From: BCD1 sp942492125
GTDB taxonomy: Bacteria; Bacteroidota; Bacteroidia; Chitinophagales; Saprospiraceae
NCBI GenBank assembly: GCA_942492125.1
Contig: CALODM010000036.1
Span: 5,203-69,202 of the forward strand
Direction: 5' to 3'
Length of the DNA: 64,000 nucleotides
In this document: one piece after another, positions 17,942 through 26,788 of the stretch
Position numbering within the stretch: position 1 is the first letter of the stretch
Layout of the letters: each line of letters opens with the position of its first letter
Notes under the pieces: generated by a model
Told to the model about the DNA's origin: nothing
Seen by the model: the letters and a program-made list of their open reading frames with translations, nothing else
The model's database searches: none
Made by a program: the position numbers and the translations under genes

Positions 17942-20599
17942 TTACTTCTCCAACCCCAGCTGCGAGTAATTATTTTGAAAAACTTCAAGGCCACATTCCA
18001 GAAATCTGGAATAATCCTTCACATCGGCATCGTAACCCCTTGGAGCGGATAATACTTTTTCATCCGGGGAAACGAGAACATATAGTGGCTGGGAATTCTG
18101 TTCGAAATTGACGATCTGGAATTCCTGCCACAGACTGCCAACTGTTCGGAGTTTTGATCCGTCTCGGGCAGAGATGAGCGTTTCATCCAGTTTTTTCCTG
18201 TCATCGGTATATAAAGAAATCAACACATAATCGTTTTGGATCTGTTGCCATACTTTATCCACGATCCAGATATTTTCTTCTGTTTTACGACAATTGACAC
18301 AACCATAGCCGGTAAAGTCCAGCAGAATGGGTTTGTTAATTTCCTTGGCATAAGCAACACCTTCATCGTAGACCTTGAAACAATCAAGATTGTTGGCGCA
18401 TTTGGTGAAGGAGGGATATCTTGCCTGAATCTCAGGATCCACATCTGTTTTCGGGTCAGGCAGGAAGATGTTATATTGAGTCGGAGGTGCCAGGCCACTT
18501 AACAGCCCTAACGGGGAATACGATTTGGTTTGGTCGTTGTATCGGAAGCCGGTGAGCAAATAGATGGTAATGGCCGCTGATAGCGCAATGAATCCCCAGC
18601 GAACAGGTTTGATCTTCAGTTTGCCTTTGCTGTCATGAGGGAATTTGATGATACCCAATAAATATAAAGTCATGGCAGCGAAAATGATGATCCACAAAAC
18701 CATAAATACCTCATAGGGCAGGATATTCCAGTGGCTGGTCATATCCGCCACAGACAAAAATTTGAGGGCCAGGGCGAGTTCCAAAAACCCAAGTACTACT
18801 TTAACAGAATTCATCCAGCCTCCGGACCTTGGCAAACTGTTGAGCCATCCGGGGAATGCTGCAAATAACGCAAAAGGAACTGCCAGTGCGGACGAGAAAC
18901 CAAGCATCACAACAAATGGCCCCAGGGAGTTGGTTGCCGATTGAACCAAAGCAGAGCCAATAATAGGACCCGTACAGGAGAAGGATACAATTGCCAGGGT
19001 GAAAGCCATGAAAAAAGTACCGATTAACCCACCTCTTTCCGCCATTTTATCACTCTTGGTAGACCATGAACTAGGCAACGTAATTTCGTAATAGCCGAAA
19101 AATGAAATAGCAAAAGCCACAAATACGATAAAGAAAATAGTATTCGCAATGGCATCCGTAGAAAGGTTTTGTAAGGCTGTAACCCCAAAAACACCGGTGA
19201 TCAACAAACCGATGGTTACATAGATTACAATAATCGATAAACCATAGATCAGTGCATTTCTAATACCGCTGGCACGGTCCTTACTTCTTTTGGTAAAGAA
19301 ACTCACGGTCAGAGGAATCATTGGAAACACACAAGGAGTGAGCAGTGCCAGTAAACCTCCCAGGAATCCGAATACAAAGGTCAGGAATAGGTTTTGATCC
19401 CTCACTACAGCCTCTTCTCCGCAATTTCCTACCGGATTGAGATAGGTACTGTTTAATTGCTCGTTTAGCGGATTGAATTTACCATCATCCGCAAGGGTGG
19501 TGTTGGAGTCCTGAGTTTCTGGAATTACATTCTTGCCAATACTGGCAGCGAATTTACTGAAATCTGCGGTAAACTCTATATCAAATGGTCCCACACATTT
19601 TTCATCATCGCAGGACATGAATTCAATATACCCGTTAACAGGTTTGGCAGGATCGGTAATATTGACAGCCTGTGTAAAAGTTACCGGTCCATGGGGATAT
19701 TTAACCACTTTGGCATTGTCAAACAATGGGTCAATTTCTTCTTTGCGATCTCCCTGTTCCGTGACATTGCCGATGGTATTGAAATGATCTCCTTCTTCGA
19801 AAGTGAAGGTTGTCGGAACCGGGCCTTTTTCGTCCGAGTCCTGGGAGTAAATACCCCATCCTTCATCCATAGTCGCAGTGAATAGAATATTGTAATTTCC
19901 GTCTCCAGCCTTTTCGATCTTAATATCCCAGTTTACCGGCTCAATCATATTGCGAGGTCCCTGATCCATGGGGTCATCGAATGTGATGGCTTGATCTTCC
20001 TTGTTAGGGGAAGATTCCTCTACAGGCTTGGTAGTTGAAGCCTGATCTTTAGACTTTTCCAATGTTTTGGGAGCGGAATCTGTTTTATTTTCCGGGGTTG
20101 TCTTTTCTTCAGGAGCCTTGTCTGGCTGGGGTGTTTGGATTTCCGCCTTTAATTCAAAGGAGAAATCGACCTCTGTTGGTGGTAAACAGCGCTCATCATC
20201 ACAACACATGAATTCCAGGTATCCGGTAATGGGCTGACTAAGATCCGTGACTTTAACCCTTTGGGTGAATATACCCGTACCATAGAACTTGGTAAGTTCC
20301 ATATCAAACACTTTATCGTGTTTTGTTTTTTTATTACCTCCTTCTTTTACTTTACCCATCGTTTCGAAATGTTCTCCGGGATCGAAGTAAAAACCGGTTG
20401 GGATAGGCCTGATATCTGCCTCAGGCAGGTATTGGGAATAGATCACCCAATTATCTTCAATGGTCGCTGTGAAAATCAGATCGAATTCGGTATCGCTGAC
20501 TTGTTTATAACTTGTTTCCCAGCTCACAGGATCAAAAATTTGAGCCTGGGCTCCAAATACCAAAACAATAAAACTGAAAAATAAAAAAAGTCGTTTCAT
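17942..20599 (-). CDS. dsbD: DsbD-like protein-disulfide reductase with duplicated N-terminal domain
   Basis: The 885-residue protein has a signal peptide and two tandem DsbD-alpha-like beta domains: about residues 20-155 (FDPVSWETSYKQVSDTEFDL) and about 220-345 (IEPVNWDIKIEKAGDGNYNI). A Pro/Lys/Glu-rich linker (about 155-215) separates them. Each has a Cys pair (CCDDERC, SCDDEKC). Then comes a CcdA-like membrane domain of eight or so helices with the two functional cysteines in LLTPCVFPMIP and VSFSCTGPIIG, and a C-terminal thioredoxin-like domain with FTGYGCVNCRKTE. DsbD moves electrons from cytoplasmic thioredoxin to periplasmic thiols, which cytochrome c maturation needs. It would serve the many heme proteins in this window. 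Canonical DsbD has a single alpha domain. Confidence 0.92.
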   Translation of the reverse strand: MKRLFLFFSFIVLVFGAQAQIFDPVSWETSYKQVSDTEFDLIFTATIEDNWVIYSQYLPEADIRPIPTGFYFDPGEHFETMGKVKEGGNKKTKHDKVFDMELTKFYGTGIFTQRVKVTDLSQPITGYLEFMCCDDERCLPPTEVDFSFELKAEIQTPQPDKAPEEKTTPENKTDSAPKTLEKSKDQASTTKPVEESSPNKEDQAITFDDPMDQGPRNMIEPVNWDIKIEKAGDGNYNILFTATMDEGWGIYSQDSDEKGPVPTTFTFEEGDHFNTIGNVTEQGDRKEEIDPLFDNAKVVKYPHGPVTFTQAVNITDPAKPVNGYIEFMSCDDEKCVGPFDIEFTADFSKFAASIGKNVIPETQDSNTTLADDGKFNPLNEQLNSTYLNPVGNCGEEAVVRDQNLFLTFVFGFLGGLLALLTPCVFPMIPLTVSFFTKRSKDRASGIRNALIYGLSIIVIYVTIGLLITGVFGVTALQNLSTDAIANTIFFIVFVAFAISFFGYYEITLPSSWSTKSDKMAERGGLIGTFFMAFTLAIVSFSCTGPIIGSALVQSATNSLGPFVVMLGFSSALAVPFALFAAFPGWLNSLPRSGGWMNSVKVVLGFLELALALKFLSVADMTSHWNILPYEVFMVLWIIIFAAMTLYLLGIIKFPHDSKGKLKIKPVRWGFIALSAAITIYLLTGFRYNDQTKSYSPLGLLSGLAPPTQYNIFLPDPKTDVDPEIQARYPSFTKCANNLDCFKVYDEGVAYAKEINKPILLDFTGYGCVNCRKTEENIWIVDKVWQQIQNDYVLISLYTDDRKKLDETLISARDGSKLRTVGSLWQEFQIVNFEQNSQPLYVLVSPDEKVLSAPRGYDADVKDYSRFLECGLEVFQNNYSQLGLEK

Positions 20600-20885
20600 A
20601 CTAATTGATTAAACGTTTATCTAAAACATTTGATACGATAAGGGAATTGATTGGTTTGGAAAGGAAAGCCTCGAACTAAAACTTTGAATAATTAAAACAA
20701 CATTAAATCAAAGAGGTTTAATATTCCTTAACTCACCTGTGAAAATCTGCTGACAAGGTGTTTTAAAACCCTTCAACACGTAACAAGTGTTTGTGAAAAC
20801 TTCATAAATTCAGGATGCAGGTTAATTCTCGAATCATTAATAACATACCTGAAGCATTTCGAGGTGCAAAGGTAATTATTCCTGA
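20600..20885. other. Intergenic spacer
   Basis: Spacer upstream of the DsbD gene and downstream of the DUF6427 gene. I found no gene, hairpin with T run or clear TAnnTTTG box in it. Confidence 0.5.
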
Positions 20886-21878
20886 TTAAATGACGTTCAG
20901 GAATTTTAAGTAATGCATGCCAATGACAAAAAATAATAAAAGAAAATGATACAACCCGTCAAATGGTGGTTTCATGCGGGTGAAAATCAACGAAAGTAAA
21001 ATTCCCGTAGGCACAGTAAGGACAATCAATTGCTCTATGGTAGCAGGGGAGCAGAACAACATCATTACCAAACCAAAAAAGATCATCCAGTACAAAAGGG
21101 TTATTTTCTTTTTCTCTTCAAATTTCTTTTTAAGCTGGTTGTTCCCAAAACTGAATAAAACAACGAACAGCAGTATAATCATCAGGCTAAGAAAGGAATG
21201 ATGTCGAAAATACTATTACCCATTTCAAAATTTAAAAATCCAATTTTATCCATGAGGAATTTATGGAAATATTCAGTTGCTTCTCCGTGCCAGTACCCAT
21301 ACAGGAAAACGTAAGCCCATGGCAGGATAATCCTGTTAAGCAGCATGAACAGGTGCTTGAATTTGATGCTTCTGAGAGAGTTGACAGCGATTAATGCCCA
21401 AAAAAAGAATATCAAATAGGGCGGATAGAACAGCGCACTGATACCTAAAAGGATTCCTCCGTTAAGAATGTATTTGGCAGCAGATTGAATTTTGTAGATC
21501 TCGAAAAAGCTGAAACAGGCCATGATCAAAAAAGTGTTGGCCAAATGTAGGGATGAGAAGGCCAGAAAATCAGGGACACAACTGCTTGCCAGGATATAAA
21601 ATAGTCCAGGAAAAAGATTGATTTCCAATGCCAGGAAATTTCGGGCCGCCAGGTAGTTTATGATAAGGGCATTAACGAAAATAATGAACATGGAAAGAAC
21701 GTCCGGCAATATTCCGTTGATACCAGAATACTGATAGAGTGAATCTGCCAGAAAACCTCCCTCGCCAGGGGCATATGGCCACTGGGTGCATTATGAAAAC
21801 CACCGAACGGACCAAGACGATGTAGAAGATCAACATCACCCCGGAAATCAAATGATTGGTACGAAATAATTTCAGCAC
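20886..21878 (-). CDS. DUF6427-like multi-pass membrane protein, two frame breaks
   Basis: The gene can be followed from a GTG at 21878 (MLKLFRTNHLISGVMLIFYI) through a frame change near 21750. The next segment is LADSLYQYSGINGILPDVLS to FDIIPFLA at 21182. A second shift, at SLMIILLFVVLFS, leads to the end HYLKFLNVI at 20886. Together about 330 residues carry around nine or ten hydrophobic helices. The layout matches the DUF6427 family of Bacteroidota membrane proteins, whose function is unknown to me. The minus-strand terminator at 21928-21973 separates it from the large repeat protein upstream. Each break can be repaired by a single-base change. Confidence 0.65.
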
Positions 21879-21927
21879 TTTCTTTTTATTTGATCGGCAC
21901 CAAAATAGGAAATAATGTTAATAACAC

Positions 21928-21973
21928 AAAAAAGGAAGAGCCACGAAGATATCTTTTACTTCATGGCTCTTCC
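21928..21973 (-). terminator. Rho-independent terminator after the 12-repeat protein
   Basis: A 15-bp stem with one mismatch (GGAAGAGCCACGAAG, 21934-21948, with 21959-21973) is followed on the minus strand by six T (21933-21928). It ends transcription of the gene finishing at 21996. Confidence 0.85.
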
Positions 21974-21995
21974 TGTAAAAATCATTGAATCCAAT

Positions 21996-24900
21996 TTACT
22001 GTCTGGAGAAACGAACACTTTTTTGTTCCTGTTCATTTCTGATTTGCATCAAGTATAGTCCGGGTAATAAATCACCGGTGCTTACCTCAATAAAGTTTTG
22101 ACCAGGTATCGTCGAAACTACCTGCCTTTGGACAACCTGTCCGTTAAGGTTTAAAATGATTATTTCTGCATGGGCGGAGGTTTGGGAACCCATTTTAAAC
22201 CTGGCGGTAAAGAATTCCGCTGCCGGGTTTGGATAAGTTGTTAACTCCATAAAAGCATTGGAACTTCCACTGGAAGAAAATCCTTCAGTGCCATCCGTTC
22301 TGTTCACCGTTATGAAATTATCAGATAAGCTATAACAGTCATCACTGAAGATTACATCGTCCATGTCATCACCAACCATGGCCATTATTTCGCCAGTATA
22401 AGCAACCCCCCAAACACGACAAATACCTGGAGCAGCCCCCTCAAAGTCATGGCTGTCGCCTTCCACAAAGCCCAGGATTTCATTGGCTTCGTCCGTGATG
22501 ACATAAACATAGGGACCACTGGAAGCTCCTTCATTGCTGAAAGTCAGGACATCAGCGATTTCATCGCCAACAGTTATGGTTACCTCATCACCCTGGTCTG
22601 AAGTTACCATACCCCCGACAGGAGATTCAATAACTACGGTGATATAGTTTTCGGAAGCCGTATAACAATAATCTGAAAGGGGATCCTCCAAAACATTAAC
22701 TCCAAAATTGATCAGACTGTTTCCATTAATGGAAATGCCGTAAATCCTGACTTCTCCGGGATCTGCAAAGTTGAAATCGATGGCAGGGCCGATGATTTGA
22801 GGAATAATGATCATATTATTGGTGTCCGTAATTACATATTGATAACCCGGATCCAAACTGGTCGTTTCAAGGATAATCAGATCTGGTGTGCTGTTTTCCG
22901 GACAAGTATAAAATGTAGTGGCTTCATCCCCAATGACCGAAATGGTTCCGCCATCAACAGGATCAGAAACGGTTACTTCCACAAAATTATTGGAAAGTTC
23001 ATAACAACTGCCAGCCAAATCAACCTGGGTGGCCAGTAATCCCGGCGCTGCCAACAATGCTCCGGTATAGGAGAGCCCCCAGACACGATATAGTGCAGGG
23101 TCGAGGCCATTTAAGTCAATATTGTTGTCTGAAAAAACTTCAACGATTACTCCCGTTTCATCCAAGAGCAGGTAAACATATCCTGATGCAGAGGTACTTG
23201 TCGTTGTCATTTCCAATATTCCTGAACCGGCACCTATACATACCAGTGCGCTTGTTTCTCCGGCTGCTGTAGTAAGGTCTCCTCCTTCAGGAATATCTCT
23301 GACGATGGTGATGAAATTCTCAGAAAGGGTATAACATTCATCAGAGAAAACCGCCTGATCCATAAATGATCCAAACGGTGAGGAGAAATTGCCTGTATAG
23401 GATACTCCCCAAACCCTAAGGGTTGTGAATCCGGTATCTTCAAAGTCCTGCTCGTCCCCAGTGAGGAAAGAAAGGATTAAATCGTCTTCGGTCGTTAATA
23501 CATATTGATATTCCGCTTCGCCTGCACTGCTGCTGTTTTCAAAGGTGATAACGTCCGGATTTCCATCCCCGGCACAAACGTAGAGGGTAGCTTCTGAAAA
23601 GTCCGTAAAAACCTGACCACCATCTACTGCATTTTTCTGTAAGAGTACGAATGATTCTGTATATTGATAACAATCATCACTTGCCGGGAAATCATTGATG
23701 TTATCTCCGGGGAAGAGGCTCAAGTTTCCGGAATAGGACAGGCCGTAAATTCTGGCCGGACCTCCGATGGCATTGTCAAAGTCAAAAGTGTCCTCAAAAA
23801 GCACCCCGATGATAAAATCTTCATCATCAGTCACCACATAGGCATAATTCAGGTGGGTGTTATCCTCAACCTCAAAAGCAATTACATCCGGAATGCCGTC
23901 ACCAACACAGATGGATAATTCAGTCTGCCCTCCATTGACTGTCAGGGTGCCGCCCTGTGCATTTTCATAAATAATTTCAACATAATTATCCGACAGATCG
24001 TAGCACTCACTGGAGAGCACTGCCATTTCAACAGTTTCGCCAAAAGGTGCGTCAAAAGTGCCGGTATAAGCTACTCCCCAAAACTGCAAAATACCTGCCA
24101 CTGGAATGGAAGAGAACTCAAAAGTATTACCATCCAGGGCCGCAACAATAATTCCTGAATCGTCCGTAAGGATATATCCATATCCGCTTCCAACGGCATT
24201 CTGGTTGGAAAAGTTGATGCTTTCAGGGGTATCTCCATCAGGGCACAACATCAAAAAGGTATCTCCATCCAGCGTTGAAACTGTTCCGCCCTCAATATCT
24301 GTTTTAAATATTTCCACAAAGTTGTCAGACAGATCATAACAACCGTCAGACAAGGGTACTTCATCCGCAGGATCATTGATCTGAGCGATAAGTTCACCCG
24401 TATAGGAAACACTCCAAACCCTGTAATCACCGATAGCTGCTACATCAAAGTTAACCGTGTTGCCATCGATAAAAGTGATGATATTATTACTGGCATCCGT
24501 CAATAAATATACCTGATTCTCAAAAGATCCGGTATTGTTTTCAAAAGTCAGCAAGCCATCTGCATTACCACTGTTGCAGACAAGGGTAGCGGTGGATCCA
24601 TCCTCGAGTTGAACAATTCCGCCGTCGACATAAGAAACCCGAAGTTCAGCCCGGTTTGAGGAGAGTTGATAACAACCATCCCGAAGCACTGCATTGTCAA
24701 TGTTTTGACCGACCAAAGCACTTATCTCGTCACCGGTATAATCTTCGCCGGAGAAAGAAAGCCAATAAATGTATCTGGTGTAGGTTAATAATACCGGAGG
24801 GGTAATTCCCAGTGTTATAGGGTGAATGCCTGTGATATTTCCAAATTCATCGGTTATTACATACCGGAAATTATCTCCAACAGCCCCCTCACTTGTAAAA

Positions 24901-26384
24901 AACAATTCAGTCCCCTCTTCTGTGCTGCAGTATTCAAAATAATCCCCGCCGTTGTTGGTAAAACTGATGGATCCACCGTTAACAGCTTCTCTGTAAATGG
25001 TTAAAAAGTTAGTACTTAAACCATAACATCCATCTGCCAGCTCTGTATTGATCAGGTTGTCTCCTTCTCCAACAAGCAGCGTGCCATCCCAGGTCAAACC
25101 GTAAACAAGGCAGGTGCCTTGCGGGGCATCGTCAAAATCATGGCTGCCGTCTGCAGCAAAACCGAGGATATTACCCTGTTCATCAGTAATGACAAAGGTA
25201 AAGGATGATCCTCCGGATACACCGGTAGCTACAAAATCCAAGATGTCCGGTTCGCCATTGGCAACGCAGATCGTTATGTCCGTGTCGCCGTTTTCGAGGC
25301 TTACCTGACCACCGAGGTATTGCTCGCGGAATAAAGTGACCACATTGCCTGATAGCTCATAGCAGTCGTCACTCAGCTGGCTTAAAATGTCCAGGCCTGA
25401 CGACAGGTTGCTGTTACCGGTATAAGAGACGCCGGTTACATAAGTAGTACCCAATGGCACTTCACTAACCGGTAACTGCCCGTTTTCGATAACGGCAATG
25501 ACGATGTTGTTCTGGCCAACCAGAACGAGGCCATAAGAGGACTCGGAGGTTGTCATAAATTCAAAGTTCAGTATATCATCATTATTACCATCACAAATGT
25601 CATAAGTATCTCCGCCTCCGGATAACATGACAATTCCTCCATCTGGATTAGAGGCAGTAATGGCAATAAAACTTTCTGAAAAAGTAAAGCAACCGTCAGC
25701 TACGACATCACTGGTCACGTCCATGCCCACTTCAGCAGTGAGATTGCCAATATAAGATAACCCCCAAACGAAATAACTTCCTTCAGCGTAATCATTAAAA
25801 TCAAAATTGCCGTCTGCAGAAATGCCGGTAATGAGGTTATTGGCATCTGTTGCAAGGTAAACGTATTCGTTCTGACCTGAGGTTGAATTTGTGAAAGAAA
25901 TAATGTCTTCAAATTCATCTCCCACGCAAACAAGGGTCGGACCTTGAGTAGATATAGTTCCTGCATCCGGAGCACCAGTATTCAGGGAAACGTAGTTTGT
26001 CGTGAGTTCATAGCAATAGGAACCGAGTTGGTCCGTAAAGATGTTATCTCCAACTTCAGCCAACAGGCTGCCCAAAAAGGAAAAGGCATAAATGCGATAG
26101 GCACCATTTTGAAAGGAGCTCAGGTCGAGGTTGCTTCCCAGTGAAAGCATCAGAATAGTGCCGCTTTCGTCCGTAACAACATAAGCATAAGGAGTTGCCT
26201 GGTTGCTGGTTTTGAATTTGACAAAACCATCAACAATGTCTCCCTGGCAAGCCAGTAAGGAGGTTGCTCCTGTTGCCGTGGAAATAGTAACATTCTCCGG
26301 GCAGGGATAATCATCAGCACGCAATGGATTGCTGAAGGTTATGGATAACAATAGAAGTAGTGGTAAAATTTTTTTAGTGAACAT
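21996..26384 (-). CDS. Giant T9SS-exported protein with twelve ~110-residue repeats
   Basis: I start at MFTKKILPLLLLLSITFSNP (26384), which makes a signal peptide; an in-frame ATG further upstream at 26468 does not. The mature protein is twelve diverged repeats of about 110 residues. Each has an opening Cys (such as LxVCxGDGxPDxIxFxxxS), a hydrophobic strand (YxYVxTDxxxxIxxxxxG), the core RVWGxSYTGxL, and a closing CYxLSxNFVxV ending in a GG turn. The two cysteines per repeat could form a disulfide. The C-terminus is a T9SS type A sorting domain (TYPNPAAEFFTARF to VRFSRQ). It is most likely a surface adhesin or matrix protein. No catalytic motif is visible. Confidence 0.85.
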   Translation of the reverse strand: MFTKKILPLLLLLSITFSNPLRADDYPCPENVTISTATGATSLLACQGDIVDGFVKFKTSNQATPYAYVVTDESGTILMLSLGSNLDLSSFQNGAYRIYAFSFLGSLLAEVGDNIFTDQLGSYCYELTTNYVSLNTGAPDAGTISTQGPTLVCVGDEFEDIISFTNSTSGQNEYVYLATDANNLITGISADGNFDFNDYAEGSYFVWGLSYIGNLTAEVGMDVTSDVVADGCFTFSESFIAITASNPDGGIVMLSGGGDTYDICDGNNDDILNFEFMTTSESSYGLVLVGQNNIVIAVIENGQLPVSEVPLGTTYVTGVSYTGNSNLSSGLDILSQLSDDCYELSGNVVTLFREQYLGGQVSLENGDTDITICVANGEPDILDFVATGVSGGSSFTFVITDEQGNILGFAADGSHDFDDAPQGTCLVYGLTWDGTLLVGEGDNLINTELADGCYGLSTNFLTIYREAVNGGSISFTNNGGDYFEYCSTEEGTELFFTSEGAVGDNFRYVITDEFGNITGIHPITLGITPPVLLTYTRYIYWLSFSGEDYTGDEISALVGQNIDNAVLRDGCYQLSSNRAELRVSYVDGGIVQLEDGSTATLVCNSGNADGLLTFENNTGSFENQVYLLTDASNNIITFIDGNTVNFDVAAIGDYRVWSVSYTGELIAQINDPADEVPLSDGCYDLSDNFVEIFKTDIEGGTVSTLDGDTFLMLCPDGDTPESINFSNQNAVGSGYGYILTDDSGIIVAALDGNTFEFSSIPVAGILQFWGVAYTGTFDAPFGETVEMAVLSSECYDLSDNYVEIIYENAQGGTLTVNGGQTELSICVGDGIPDVIAFEVEDNTHLNYAYVVTDDEDFIIGVLFEDTFDFDNAIGGPARIYGLSYSGNLSLFPGDNINDFPASDDCYQYTESFVLLQKNAVDGGQVFTDFSEATLYVCAGDGNPDVITFENSSSAGEAEYQYVLTTEDDLILSFLTGDEQDFEDTGFTTLRVWGVSYTGNFSSPFGSFMDQAVFSDECYTLSENFITIVRDIPEGGDLTTAAGETSALVCIGAGSGILEMTTTSTSASGYVYLLLDETGVIVEVFSDNNIDLNGLDPALYRVWGLSYTGALLAAPGLLATQVDLAGSCYELSNNFVEVTVSDPVDGGTISVIGDEATTFYTCPENSTPDLIILETTSLDPGYQYVITDTNNMIIIPQIIGPAIDFNFADPGEVRIYGISINGNSLINFGVNVLEDPLSDYCYTASENYITVVIESPVGGMVTSDQGDEVTITVGDEIADVLTFSNEGASSGPYVYVITDEANEILGFVEGDSHDFEGAAPGICRVWGVAYTGEIMAMVGDDMDDVIFSDDCYSLSDNFITVNRTDGTEGFSSSGSSNAFMELTTYPNPAAEFFTARFKMGSQTSAHAEIIILNLNGQVVQRQVVSTIPGQNFIEVSTGDLLPGLYLMQIRNEQEQKSVRFSRQ

Positions 26385-26465
26385 AGGGAGCATTTTTTTA
26401 TTTGTAGGATTGTGACTGATTGAATGTAAGTACCTAATGACTAAAAATGTCATTTTGAATAATTT

Positions 26466-26473
26466 CAAAATTA
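26466..26473 (-). promoter_or_regulatory. Bacteroidota -7 box for the 12-repeat protein gene
   Basis: The minus strand reads TAATTTTG (TAnnTTTG), about 80 bp before the chosen start at 26384. This also argues against the longer start at 26468. Confidence 0.4.
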
Positions 26474-26788
26474 AAAAATAATTACCTGAGGTAAAGTGAA
26501 AAAGGGTTAATTAAACCGGCGTGATTGTTTGATGTGATTCTTATGCGAAGTTATTATAAATTTTTCTATTTGTCAGATAATCTTCAATTATTTTTTTTAA
26601 ATTTGGAATGCTTTCCAGTTCGTATTAAAATACCTGTTAATGTTAAAAGAAAATGATTTAGCCTTGATTTTTGGCAATTAACAGCGACCCCGGTCCAGGA
26701 GGTGGTTTCAATGATGATAAATAATTAAAAAAATCAGGCTTATTCCATGTTGGTTGAAAAACTGGCCGGTAAGCTGTAGTTTTACTTT
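26474..26788. other. Divergent intergenic region between two surface-protein genes
   Basis: AT-rich sequence between the minus-strand 12-repeat gene and the plus-strand choice-of-anchor L gene. Apart from the -7 box at its left edge I see no gene or repeat. Confidence 0.5.
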
